A DNA stretch of 64,000 bases from Rhyacophila brunnea (lineage: Eukaryota; Arthropoda; Insecta; Trichoptera; Rhyacophilidae): contig JAGYXB010000521.1 in NCBI GenBank assembly GCA_022495005.1, positions 62,001-126,000 on the forward strand, read 5' to 3'. Below, in pieces: positions 11,969 through 22,110 of the stretch. The notes beneath the pieces were generated by a model, which did no database searches, was not told the origin of the DNA, and worked only from the letters and a program-made list of their open reading frames with translations. Position numbers and translations under genes: made by a program. Each line of letters starts with the position of its first letter. The stretch's first letter is position 1.

Positions 11969-12537
11969 CTAAGGTGGGCCAATTTGATGAGACTGTATGA
12001 TGTGCTCATACAAAGCGTACATCTCGTAATCGTATATTCGTCTTCGCCCCAACTGTGTGGCATTAATGGATCCGAAGATACCACACAGCATCCTTCGCTC
12101 AAATGAGCTCAACTCTCTGTTCATGCTTTTAGTCATACGCAAGCACTCTGAACCATACAACATGTCGGTTCAATTCTTTGGAACGTAGCACCTTTATTAG
12201 ACTGATGTGAAATTTTGTTACCTAGCATAACTATTCTTTAAACTCCGATTTCTAGACTATTCTCACTAATAATGAAAGACTCCGGGTATACAAAATTCTT
12301 GGTCGTCTAAAAACGCCATGACAGTATCACAAGGTCTGTCAGGCCCTCTTGGTACCACCATATATTTTAATTTTCCACATTAGCAATAAGTCCTTGTGCT
12401 GGCGTGTTTCTGAAAGTCCACAAATACTTATCTGACAGTATTTTTGTTCCGGCCTATGATGTCAATGTCGTCCGTGTGTACTAATATTTGATCCGATTTT
12501 ATATATATTGACATTGATATTGGTCATTCTCATTGTC
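11969..12537 (-). pseudogene. RTE LINE reverse transcriptase remnant (3' segment)
   Basis: Reading the minus strand, the catalytic-site region appears as DDIDIIGRN (about 12450-12475), followed by KYMVV. After several stops comes MLYGSECLRMTKSMNRELSS (12163 downward) and RRRIYDYEMYALYEHI. These match the order of motifs in RTE-clade polymerases: the YADD box, then the C-terminal region. There are many stops and frame changes, so it is dead. It belongs to a different RTE lineage from copy A at 6156. Confidence 0.8.
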
Positions 12538-12539
12538 TT

Positions 12540-12629
12540 TTTCAATGCCAGGACTCAGTCAAGGAGATCCATTGGCCACGTAGCATTGGAGAAGGCACTA
12601 AGAATGGCCGATATCAATGTCAATAAACA
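12540..12629 (+). pseudogene. RTE LINE RT remnant (inverted 5' segment)
   Basis: The plus strand encodes GLSQGDPLAT (about 12547-12578), the conserved RT motif that precedes the YADD box. After a short deletion and frame change it continues with ALEKALRMADINVN. The last part is also present on the minus strand at 12503-12530, giving an inverted overlap of about 25 bases at the junction. It lies inside the target duplication of the minus-strand LINE and therefore belongs to the same insertion. Confidence 0.75.
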
Positions 12630-12714
12630 TGTTTTTTTACAGGGCTTAAATAAAAATAAAAACACATTTGACTTTTTGACACATTGTAACGTCATACTTT
12701 ACGTTACGCAAAAC

Positions 12715-12801
12715 TGTAGAGGTTTTTGTATAACTTTACAACTGATATGTTATTGTCTATGGTCATTTATAGACCATAGACAATGACGTGACGGAAATGA
12801 C
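12715..12801. repeat. Hairpin repeat, copy 2
   Basis: A 13-bp perfect core stem (12752-12764 with 12772-12784) extends outward to about 18 pairs if G-T wobbles are allowed, with a 7-base loop. Flanks match the hairpin at 9631-9715. The hairpin segment is the same length (39 bases) in both copies, while three base pairs have changed on both sides. Confidence 0.7.
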
Positions 12802-12889
12802 ACAGTCGTCATTGAGATTTCCTAAAATGGAGTCGACACGTGCAGCTCGTCCGTGTCTCTTTTTAATATGTAAATTCTAAAGTATAATT

Positions 12890-13123
12890 TAAACCTTTAC
12901 ACTCAAACTAGAATTAATAAACTGTCTTTCATAGTGCCGTGTAGTAACAACAATACTTTATTGCCATAATATAAAGCATGAAAATATCAACTTGTGTTTC
13001 CGTTAATGCTGCCCATCTCATGTCACACTCACATGACCTAACCATCAGAACACTTCTACTTAACATCGGGGGTAAAATTACATCTTACAACATCCCCCCG
13101 ATAAGTGGTGACCCGACGTGATA
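12890..13123 (+). mobile_element. Possible LTR 3' end with primer-binding-site motif
   Basis: The motif TGGTGACCCGACGTGAT (13106-13122) resembles the sequence just after the 5' LTR of insect gypsy-type retrotransposons. It is preceded by CTTACAACA, a plausible LTR end. An AATAAA signal at about 12915 would sit inside the LTR. No second LTR, gag or pol frame follows. If real, this is a solo or decayed 5' end; the call rests on one motif. Confidence 0.35.
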
Positions 13124-13951
13124 TGCCAATATTTTGGCAATTATTCTCTACTCAAATATAACTTCTATATTCAACAATTATAATTTATTATCCGTTCGCT
13201 ATCACTGCGCCATGTCATATCAAATGTTTCCGATCGTATTCGTCAAACAAAGAATTTAAGTATCCGGTCGGACGAATCGTTTTTATAGGTGACCTCAGAA
13301 AATAAAACAAATAGGATTTCAGTACATAATGGAAGATTCGAATGTATTTTTTTTTCTTCGGACCGGACCTTGTTAAAATTTAGTATGCGGGGCAGTGGCT
13401 CCACGTAAAATATTTTCTTTAAGATGGAAAAAAATCCGTTTTCATAGCGTGACTGAAATATCGTATTTTATTTATAATATTAAATCACTCTCACCCTAAT
13501 ATGATGTATTATACTAATAAATCTCAAACAGGTATCTATATTAAATCACGACTATGATTGAGTACTTACTTTAATATTTCCATGTATTTAATCTAGTTTA
13601 GTAATAAGTAGATTTTTAAGTAGAACTTTATCAGTTCATGTGGATTCTCATTAAGATTTCGGTAAAAAGTATTTCGCTGAACAAATGAAATTATCCACGA
13701 AGGAACTTTGAAGCACGAGAGCTTTCGGGCGCTTAAATATAACAAATATAAATAAATATATCTGTTTTAATAACAGTAATAAAATGTTGATTATAGTTTT
13801 GTTTATTTTTATGACTTTACATTATCATTCTCCCTTTATAATATTAAGTAAACCAAAGTATTAACCATCTTTTCAACGTAATGTACTATTTTCCTTATAT
13901 ACATTATAATACTAATAACTTTACTTGCGCGTATCTATATTTATTTTATTA
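13124..13951. other. Unassigned AT-rich DNA
   Basis: No reading frame or repeat recognised. Confidence 0.5.
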
Positions 13952-14455
13952 CCACGTTTTTATTAGCTCGTATTCGTGTTTGTACAGTACAACTTTTTTC
14001 TTATCTGTCCAAGATTTGTATTGGACGATTGAAGATTGTTAACTAACTTCCCGACTAGCTAGACATTTGAAACTTTTAGAATATATCAGAACACGACGAC
14101 AATGCATTCTTCTAATACTTTTAGCCATCTTTAAACAGAATTGAATTCATTTTCAGTTAATTCTGTTTTGTATGTTTCGGAAAAAATCCGTTAAAGGTAA
14201 TATTTACTACTCACTATTATTGGTTGCTAAGGGAAATCAATATGAAATGTCAAAATGACATTTCAGTATTTTATAATATTTATTCAGTATTTCTATCAGG
14301 TACAAAAAAAAGTATTTATTAATACATAGAATTGTCAAGTTTATATAAAACTTTTAGAATATATCAGAACACGAAGACAATGCATTCTTTTAATACTATT
14401 AGCCATCTTTAAACAGAATTGAATTAATTTTCAGTTAATTCTGTTTTGTATGAGT
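13952..14455 (+). mobile_element. M1 family element, copy 3, internally rearranged
   Basis: Starts with TACCACGTTTTTATTAGCTC like copy 1 and follows it to about 14344. The middle block present in copy 1 (about 3737-3779) is missing. From 14346 the internal segment beginning AAACTTTTAGAATATATCAG is repeated to about 14450, after which similarity ends. This is either an internal tandem duplication or a second truncated copy inserted into the first; the right terminus is missing. Confidence 0.65.
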
Positions 14456-14689
14456 ATGAGTATGTATATTATGAGATAAACTTGAATACGTGTTAAGAAA
14501 TATATTCTTTTCATAATATGTATTAGTTTGTCGCGTAAACGGAACGCGGATTCAATGTTGGTAATAGTTCTTGCATTTTATGGCATAACCTTCATTAAAT
14601 CATGAAAAAAAATGGCTTCACAGTTTTCTTCTACGGAAACTGGCTATCAATTTTGTGAGTACTCTATACTCTCCTCTTAATTTTTAAAT

Positions 14690-14790
14690 TATGTTAATTC
14701 AGTTAAATCCAGTTAAAGCACATTTAAAAGCATGGCAAACACAGTATTGGGTAACTGCTCCTGAGATATTTTCAATCATAAAAAATACTT
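14690..14790 (+). repeat. Short dispersed repeat, copy 1
   Basis: AAAGCACATTT, then GGGTAACTGCTCCTGA and neighbours match 24693-24755. There the match is followed by the 3' tail of a jockey-like LINE, so this may be a scrap of such an element. Coding frame not recognised. Confidence 0.4.
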
Positions 14791-17049
14791 GTGCCCCACA
14801 CCAAACGTAGGGTTGCGTGATACGCCTAATTAAGACCAGGTATGGTTCGGGGCGTGTTTGTTTTGTGGGGACATTTACTTTAATGTTCTATGGGTGCTCC
14901 AATTTCACGACGTTTTCTTAACAACTTCTTTATTAATATTGCAATCGATCTATACTAGCCTATGAATTCCTTGTGGTTGATTTCCAGATGTATGTAAAAA
15001 AATATAGCTGCCTTCGATATGCTTTCCAAAACAATTAAACTCTTCTGATGCCATAATCTATTATACGTCATATATGTTAAAATATTTTTATAATATAGGG
15101 AAGTAAAAATTATACCAAATTATATAGTAATTTTTTTAACTTATTTTTACACAATCATCGTTTTTATTTTTCTTTTTAAAAATAGCTATTATATCAATAA
15201 TATGTTATTACAATGTAAACCAAAAAGTTCTAAACTTATATGATTTGACAATATAGGACAAGGTAACATTGTGAATATGTTGTTAAATTAATCAACAGAG
15301 AAATCATCTTGAACGTAGCATCAGCTGCTTCAGGCGTAAGACCGCACGTGTACCAAAAAAATTCTAGCTAACTTTATAAAAAGAGAAAATATAACAGATT
15401 TTCATAAAATTAACTTTATGAAGGTCTAGACAGTCAGAAAACAAAAAGTTTGCGATATGTTTTTATCGTTGAATCAATGCGAACCATCGTTAGGAAATTT
15501 ACCATCAAGGTTTTGTTCATTGCACATCACATTGGTATTATCTTAACATAGTATGTAGGATTTTAATTTTTTTCTAAAATTCCTTAAATTATATATCAAT
15601 TTTTAACGCCATATAACGCCAGTGGTTCTAAATCATGTAACACCGATCTTGGGTTTCTGCAAGAATTTTAAAAAATTGAAAAGAGTACATCTTGAAACCA
15701 TTTTAGTAATGTAGTATGGAAAAGATTTTATCTGACAGTTACCTATTGTTAAACGATGAAGCATTTTGAATGTTTAACTAAAAGTTTTACTTTTGAAAAA
15801 AAAAATGTGTAGCTAGAATAAAAAATGATTCAATTTTGAATAAAAATTAGTTACAATTATAATAATTATCAAGCATATATTGTTCTGTAGGTTTCTGGTT
15901 CGGCGGAGGATAGGTATTGCAGATTAAAGTCGGTAGTTTTTGTTCGTGATGATGGAGGAGGCGAGAATTTATATACTGTTTCAAATAACTCCAAGGGTAC
16001 AACCGATGCAATATAACAAAATATAATGGTTATTCGGTGCGATGTGTCTTTAACGGAAACTTGTAATCGAGTGAGATGTCCAATCGATTCTGACCCGCTA
16101 TTTATTGATCGGCGCACTATGAAATAATATGTTGAAATTGTTATGAAATAATATTATATTGTCATGTTATGAAATTGCAAATCCGCTATCTCATAACATT
16201 ACGAAATCATTTTATATATATGTACTGAATGATTGTACGGGAAAAATGAATATGTAATAAATAATATTAAACTTGAGATCTAGATTGCAAGAATCTGAAG
16301 ACAGCCACAGTTCTTAAAAAAACATCGTAATTGTAATGATGATATCGATATGAAATCTTTGACAATATATTTCTCATGGTCATTTTGCAAGCAACAAAAA
16401 TACTTCATACTTTGTCGACACGGAGGCAATGATCAAAAAACACCCCCATTTATGACTATGATACGATATATTATTTATCTTTGTTTTACATTTAAAAATT
16501 TGAGCTAATTAATATATACCTTTGCACAAATACTTTATACTTTCTGATTTTTTATCTTCGCCAATGCTATACTATATACCCACTGTAATATTAAACTCTA
16601 AAAGCAGTCAAAAACTTAGTATGTTGGTATGCTAATATTTTGCCAACTTTTCGCTGCCTGTTTTTCAACGTACATCCACGCCGGTGTTCCCCGGAGGCAC
16701 GTGCCTTTAAGGGTACGTTTTGTGTCACATCCATTGTGTATGGAGAGGACTCTTTCAACGCACGGCACTTGATAGATTTCCGTATTGGATATAAAACGAA
16801 TAACCATTTACTCGTTTACGTCGAGCCAACTTGATGATTTTAACGTTTTCTCGAACGTTTGGAAGCATAATGTTATTCCAACATGTTGACGTTCGGATAA
16901 ACAACATCAGATGAAAGCTAAAACGCATTCATGTTTTTGTTGATTTTTCATGCAATCTTGCACGTAAATTGCACATACAAAAGTATATTACGTCAAAATC
17001 GATAACGTAGCAATTATTTATAAAATAATGGACGTTTTTTTTATCATTT
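14791..17049. other. Unassigned DNA, no gene seen
   Basis: Mostly AT-rich. A less AT-rich patch at about 15880-16110 holds an 82-codon frame on the minus strand without a recognisable domain. Frames at 16616-16834 overlap on opposite strands and are not recognised. Confidence 0.5.
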
Positions 17050-17610
17050 TTATCGTTTTTTTTATCGGTGTGTGTACTTATGTATGCGCGTTAGAAGTTA
17101 TACTTCTTTGGCGTAACAAAACAAAAGCAAAACTTGTGATAAACTAGATTCTTTGACTAGCTCTTAATTATCTTGTTAAATTATACACTCAAGAAAAAAG
17201 ACCGCTTATTAGAACACATTTGGTTTATTTCTATACATTTTAACTTACATTACAAAATTATATAATGTTTTCAAGTTGTTTTTATTTTTAAAGTACGAAC
17301 TGTCACTCTGACGTTTAATCGTTTGTTTACGTAAGAAATTGCAAATGGCCGACAATAAGAAATTTGCTGCCTAGGCAACGGAACAATTCTAAACTATAAT
17401 ATTATACTGTATAATCGTCACGATTGCAGTATCATACCGTGGCGTAGAGGTAGTGCGTTGGGCTGATAACCGAACAATCTGTGGTTCAAATCCAATCGAG
17501 TGCGTTTTTTTTCGTGTGAAAAAATAAATTGTGTGTTACATGTTACACGCCAAAAATATACTATGATCTGATTTCCCAAACGCGCCAAAAGAAGTATAAC
17601 TTCAAAAATA
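17050..17610 (+). repeat. Dispersed repeat containing a tRNA-like segment
   Basis: Two parts recur in inverted orientation at 22745-23510: ACGCGTTAGAAGTTAT-type sequence near 17085-17115 and the block GCGTTTGGGAAA with flanks at about 17540-17610. Between them lies a tRNA-like region (listed separately). The order in the two copies differs, so one or both are rearranged. Confidence 0.5.
17432..17505 (+). repeat. tRNA-Ile-like SINE head
   Basis: An A-box-like TGGCGTAGAGGTAGTGCG, an anticodon-loop-like CTGATAA (GAT, as in tRNA-Ile) and a B box GGTTCAAATCC occur in tRNA order and spacing. The anticodon stem has at least one mismatch and the acceptor arm does not pair well, so this is a tRNA-derived repeat or pseudogene rather than a working tRNA. 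Confidence 0.5.
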
Positions 17611-17999
17611 GTAGTTTGATTTGTGTTTCGAAGCTCAACGGTAAAAATAAATGAATAAAAATTATTTATTTTTATCGGTAGACTTTCGAATGGCAAAGAA
17701 CACCACTGTAATCGATCAATAAACACGCAGTTTATCAAAAACGCATAATTTTGACAGGAGAATCGTTTTTTTTAATTTTATTTTTGTTTAATTTATGCCG
17801 AGTGCACATAAACAAAATAAGTTTATATTTCGTCTGATAAATAACAAATAAGACACAACAAAACCGTATACTATGTATTGTTGTATATAATTTATTATAT
17901 TGTGTTATGAATATATTATTGTTAATAATTATTGTTTTAATATACTTCAGCATGAAAAATGTTAAATATTGTCAATTTAATTAAATTGTGTATATATTG
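17611..17999. other. Unassigned AT-rich DNA
   Basis: Nothing supported. Confidence 0.5.
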
Positions 18000-18205
18000 C
18001 GAGGTCACCAAGCAGATAAAATGGCAATATCTCTCGGCTAGTGGATAACCACTGGACAAAAGCCGTCATAGAGTGGCGCCACATAATAAGGGGCACTAAA
18101 CGCCTTAAAACCCACTGCAAATATGAAATAAAGTCGGGTGGATGTATTTGGCAGCGAATAACTAAGAACCTAGAAGAATGGAAGTTGATGATGATGATAA
18201 TATAT
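18000..18205 (+). pseudogene. RTE-type LINE C-terminal remnant
   Basis: Across frames the plus strand reads QIKWQYL, then DNHWTKAVIEWRH, KRLKTHCKYEIKSGGCIWQR and NLEEWK. This follows the W-rich C-terminal pattern of RTE LINE proteins (KWxxAGHxxR, RW, EW, W). It ends in a GATGATGATGAT tail. Short and frameshifted. Confidence 0.65.
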
Positions 18206-18629
18206 TTTAAAACTTAAAAATTAGTGAATACAGATACGTCGCCGGCAAAACTATCAGAAACGATAAATTATTATATAAATAAACAAGCAGGTGCAAAAAA
18301 ATGATGATGTAGTCAGATAGAGAAAGTAAACGAAAATAATTAAATGTACACATACGTAAAAAAAATATGGCTGAAACTAGTATCCAACACGTCGCGATAT
18401 ACCGAAGACCCACTGGCATCCTTCTGGTAAATCTTCAAGTAGATAAAAGGATAGGCGATAGCTGGAACTCTCCTAACACACGTGATACCTTGAGGATCAT
18501 TTTGCAGTAGTACCCTTATCAGACTATTTTGCAGTAGTACCCATGCTCCTCCAGAATTAAAAAGAAAAGATGTTCTAATTTTTTAAACTAATTTTACCGT
18601 CATTACAAGAGTTGATTTTCTTTTGACCA
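18206..18629. other. Unassigned AT-rich DNA
   Basis: No feature supported. The segment CATTTTGCAGTAGTACCC/ATTTTGCAGTAGTACCC is repeated directly at about 18500 and 18525. Confidence 0.5.
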
Positions 18630-18850
18630 TGTCCGATCTAATAAGATCATATGGGCCTCCACAGAGTGGAGGTTTGTATTAACAGATTTAGTTTTTACGA
18701 TAAATGGATGTCAGCCACTTGCTCAAATACACAAATTGAAAAACGATATGTTAACTTGCCAGACCCAGGATTCGAACCTATGACGCACGATGCTATAGGC
18801 CGATGCTTAAGTCGCGCGGCCATTGTGGATGTAAGAGTTGCTACCGTGCA
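18630..18850 (-). mobile_element. tRNA-derived SINE, family S2, copy 1
   Basis: On the minus strand an A-box-like ATGGCCGCGCGACTTAAGC is followed by a B box GGTTCGAATCC (about 18768-18778). The body ends GTCCGATCTAATAAG in reverse. The body and 3' region (CAAGTGGCTGACATCCATTT, TCTGTTAATACAAA) match 25300-25495. It would be transcribed by RNA polymerase III from the internal promoter and mobilised by a LINE enzyme. Confidence 0.75.
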
Positions 18851-19339
18851 TAAATTATTAATGTTATCAATAAAAACAAAAATTCTGTATGCATTATTAT
18901 CTATTGTCATGTAATTCTTCATCGCAATGAATTCACTGTACATGACATGTTTGTATTCCAAAAAAATAACACGTGATATATTCAGTTTAGAGTCTGGGTT
19001 GTAAACCACAGTGATAAGTCATCCGTTTCTTAACTTAACGATCCGTCCAGACCAGGCGTCGTGTCAGAAAGAATCAGTCAAACTATTCTGTCAATTTTCT
19101 AATCATAATTTTTCTAAAAATTTATATATTATATTAGGTGAGTTATATAATATATTATATTAAGCGAGTTTATATGTATAATTTTGTTAAAAAATAATGT
19201 TATAAAAGTAGGTACCTTGTTAGAGTATTATTAAAGACTAATATCTCATTAGTTAACTCGATTAATTATTTTTCTTAGAATTGACGATTTACACCTCTTG
19301 AGTGTAGTATTTTTATTGTTATAAAGAATTTTGACCTAT
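18851..19339. other. Unassigned AT-rich DNA
   Basis: No feature supported. Confidence 0.5.
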
Positions 19340-19700
19340 TATTAGGTTTGACGATATGCTGTCCAGTGTATTGTTATTAATAAGATAGGGTTTTTACTAA
19401 TTAGGTTTTTTACTGATACTTCAGCTATTCATAATTTGTTTATTATATTTTTTGTTGTAATTTCTGACTAAATAGGTAAGTAATGGAGTTTTTACCTACT
19501 TTATTGTATTGATTTACTATATAAGGTAGAGTTAAGGTTGTTCGTTGTCAGTGTGTGTTTGCCTTTGGTGAGTGTACACGACGCCTGAAGATGCCGAAAG
19601 GCGAAACCCGGGTCGCAAAAAACGACTTAAATATAATAGTACAGAGCTTTAATCCATTAGAATTTAAATTCAAATTCCATCAAGTACCTTCGGTCGAAAT
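19340..19700 (+). repeat. Z family dispersed repeat, copy 1 (most complete)
   Basis: This block is matched by 58900-59030 plus 59630-59830 (the same element split by a LINE). Its 3' part (ATCCATTAGAATTTAAATTC onward) recurs at 32478-32545 (-) and 58812-58866 (-), and its middle at 63790-63895. Near 19585-19614 it has the pattern CTGAAGA, a GCC/GGC hairpin with a GAAA loop, GAAAC and GGGTC, which resembles a hammerhead core. No conserved protein frame. The element class is unknown. Confidence 0.6.
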
Positions 19701-19959
19701 TATTAATATTTTACAACATAATTAGTGTTTGTTATTTTTTCTATTATCATGATTATTCACTAAGAAATATTACTAAATAAGATAAAAACTTTAAAAAATA
19801 TTTAGTTAACTGTTTTAAAATAATGTTTTTGATAATTATTAGCCGTATGGATACCGTTCTTACTCAAAATCACGTTTATTCATTACATTGTCATTATATA
19901 TTCCAGCCTCGTATTTCGTACATTTGAACGTTGCATAATATAGCAAGTTGGAGATTCTA

Positions 19960-20350
19960 GAATTGCAAACTCCTAAGGTTGATGAAATCATCCATCAAAG
20001 CCGTAGGGCGGCGGCAGCCCAATAATAATTGATGGATTTTGGCCGCAAACCGCCCTAATCGTCCGCCCACATTCCCCGCCCCCACTCATTCATATGCCCC
20101 ATCTCTATTCAATTAATTGTATCGCGAATATTTGCAGCCGGGATGGGGTAACTTTGAATCCACCCGGGGGTATTAAAAATGGATCTCTTACATGATTTAT
20201 TGCGCACCTATATTATCTATGGGTCGAAAGGTGCGCGCTAACATAGCCGTGTACAACAATGAGAAATGTTTCCGGCAAACTTTGGGGTTTTCCTGTCTGA
20301 CGGTGTGTATTGGCAGGGGAGAGAAAAATCTTGCTGGTAATAGAACCAAT
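19960..20350. promoter_or_regulatory. GC-richer single-copy island with paired TTGATGGAT motifs
   Basis: A clear composition shift (GGGCGGCGG, CCGCCC, CCCCGCCCCC) lies inside AT-rich DNA. ATCCATCAA (about 19990) and TTGATGGAT (about 20029) form an inverted pair about 30 bases apart. TGATNNAT-type sites are bound by PBC/Hox factors. No domain is recognisable in the 63-codon frame at 20192-20383. A developmental enhancer is one reading; an unannotated exon is not excluded. Confidence 0.3.
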
Positions 20351-20639
20351 CATAAATCAATGATCGTTATCTACGATGAATAGTTCTTACTCGAGTGAAT
20401 TGCATTGGAAATAATATATTATTCACTAAGTAAACAAACTGTGGGGCTTAAATGAGAGAAATTAAATGTTCCTGTTTTTACTGAAGTTCCATATAATATT
20501 ATCTACCATTTAACTCTATAGAATAATTATTATCTATAATACACGTTATAATATTATGTAACTACATAATTAAATTTTTAACAGGGTTTTTTATCTATTT
20601 CCGGTATGAGAATTATAATTATTCACTATGGAAGTACAA

Positions 20640-21060
20640 ATACTAATATAAATAGTAAATTAAAAATTATTAGCAAGTTCAAATAAGTTACAACAAAAAA
20701 TCTTGGAGTCAGTTAGTAATTAAAGTAATACCTACTTTGATTTAAAATACAAAACCCGATCGCCAATAGTAGCTTAATTTGGAAAACGTATTAAAACCTC
20801 TTGGTACCACAGAGTATTAAAACCTCTTGGTTAAAATTTGTTGCAATTAGGAATGACTTCTTTAGCATAGTAGTTATGTGCGTGGGTGCGGTACCCGAGA
20901 GATGCAGGTTCGATTACTGCGGGGTGTCTACTTTTTCAAAAAGATTTTTTCTATTGGTTATAATATATTTCCTCAGAAGTGTTTTCAAAATTATGAATGT
21001 TCAAGTAGATACTAACACGATGATAATACATTCCTTTAAAATTTTATATTAGAATATAAT
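20640..21060 (+). mobile_element. tRNA-derived SINE, family S3, copy 1 (extended)
   Basis: A-box-like TAGCATAGTAGTTATGTGCG and B box GGTTCGATTACTGC lie at about 20864-20920. The 3' part (TCTATTGGTTATAATATATT, GTTTTCAAAATTATGAATGT) is shared by all S3 copies. Upstream of the tRNA-like part, about 200 bp is also shared with the copy at 61015-61440, which is unusual because SINE tRNA heads normally sit at the very 5' end. A 25-base segment (GAGTATTAAAACCTCTTGG) is tandemly repeated at about 20785-20830. Confidence 0.75.
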
Positions 21061-21313
21061 AGATTCTATAGATCTGGGGTCGTGGCATTTTTCGATAAAT
21101 TCAAGATTTAAAATAAATGCTACAACTTTTGATTATCATTTATTCGATCGATTAAGACCGATTGTAGTGCGGGGTAGGTTGGTTTAGTGTGGTACCTATA
21201 ATGTTTGGTTTTTCCATTATTTAATTATTTTATCTTTGCTTTCTTATTTTTACCAGATGTCGCCGTTGCTATAAACGACCACTGCAAGTTACAAAGTCAG
21301 TTATCTCCTATAG
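21061..21313. other. Unassigned AT-rich DNA
   Basis: Nothing supported. Confidence 0.5.
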
Positions 21314-21484
21314 ATGCTTGGGTTTCCACCGCGTAGTTTCTTCGACGTTTTGGGCTCGTTTCAGAGGCTATTATCAAGATATCTCTTCAGAACATTATAA
21401 GATATCTCTTGATAATGGCCTCTGCAACGAGCCCAAAACGTCGAGGAAAGAAGGAAGAAGTATATGCGGTTGAAACCCAAGCAT
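21314..21484. repeat. Large inverted repeat (foldback), family H, copy 1
   Basis: Two arms of about 70-80 bp (21314-21385 and 21400-21484) face each other around a 14-base spacer. Each contains CGACGTTTTGGGCTCG or its complement and a TTGGGTTT end. The left arm lacks about 12 bases present in the right arm. A diverged relative is at 43290-43425. The 72-codon or shorter frames here are by-products. Confidence 0.7.
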
Positions 21485-21829
21485 ATATTAAGATTAAAAA
21501 AAACAACCTCTAAAGTCTCAAACATATTATCAGTTTTCTCCATAAAAAATACACTAAATATAATATGCTTAGTTAAATTACATTGTAATAATCAAAAAAC
21601 CAATTTATCAATATTAACTCATTAATAAATGTTACCGCTACTGCAACTAATAATTTTAACTCAAATTTAATAGTTAATTGAAACGGTTAATGAATAGTAA
21701 AATATATTTTATAAAAAGGCAATGGCAGCTAAATGCATTTAATAATAATTGTATATTAATTTATATTTATTGCACGACATATTCGAGTAGTAAATAGCCA
21801 TTTTCATGGTTTCGAATCATACTCTTCGA
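21485..21829. other. Unassigned AT-rich DNA
   Basis: Nothing supported. Confidence 0.5.
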
Positions 21830-22110
21830 ATATATCTTCTTCGGCCATATCCGCCCCTTAGTTGGAGCATATGGACACCACGCAGCGCCAGTCTTCTTGC
21901 CACGTTCCAGGTCAAACCAGCATCCCATAGCTCCGCCATATACAATCTATAGATAGTATTTAGCGGCATTCCAGGACGCCGGTATCCGATCGGTTTGAAG
22001 AACAGGCAAGCTAGGTTGAGGTTCTCTTTTGGTATCCGCAGTACGTGGCCGATCCTAGTCCAACGTCATCTCTTCACTCTCAGCGTGATGAGAGACTGCT
22101 TGGTGCATTA
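21830..22110 (-). pseudogene. LINE polymerase C-terminal remnant
   Basis: The minus strand reads RLGHVLRIPKENLNLACLFF, then RRPGMPLNTIYRLYMAELWD and AGLTWNVARRLALRG. This matches the GHVLRMP, RRxGRPxxTWRR and GxTWxE series near the C-terminus of RTE/BovB-like LINE proteins. Several conserved W and R positions are changed. It is a different lineage from copy A. Confidence 0.65.

Larger units (their letters stand above)
11805..12629 (-). mobile_element. RTE-type LINE with 5' inversion (twin-priming structure)
   Basis: From 12537 down to 11805 the minus strand is an RTE LINE 3' end. From about 12540 to 12629 the plus strand carries the upstream part of the same gene. The 3' end is the GAAGAAGAAG-type tail at 11805. 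A probable target duplication flanks the whole unit: TGTTTTTTAC at 11795-11804 and the same with one extra T at 12630-12640. A 5' inverted segment joined to a 3' segment inside one duplication is the hallmark of twin priming during LINE insertion. Confidence 0.75.

Noticed and set aside
12890..13123. A complete LTR retrotransposon
   Set aside because: Only the primer-binding-site-like motif and a possible LTR end are seen; no second LTR and no gag or pol frames follow.
17432..17505. A functional tRNA-Ile gene
   Set aside because: The boxes and a GAT loop are present, but the anticodon stem has a mismatch and the acceptor stem does not pair; surrounding sequence is repeated elsewhere.
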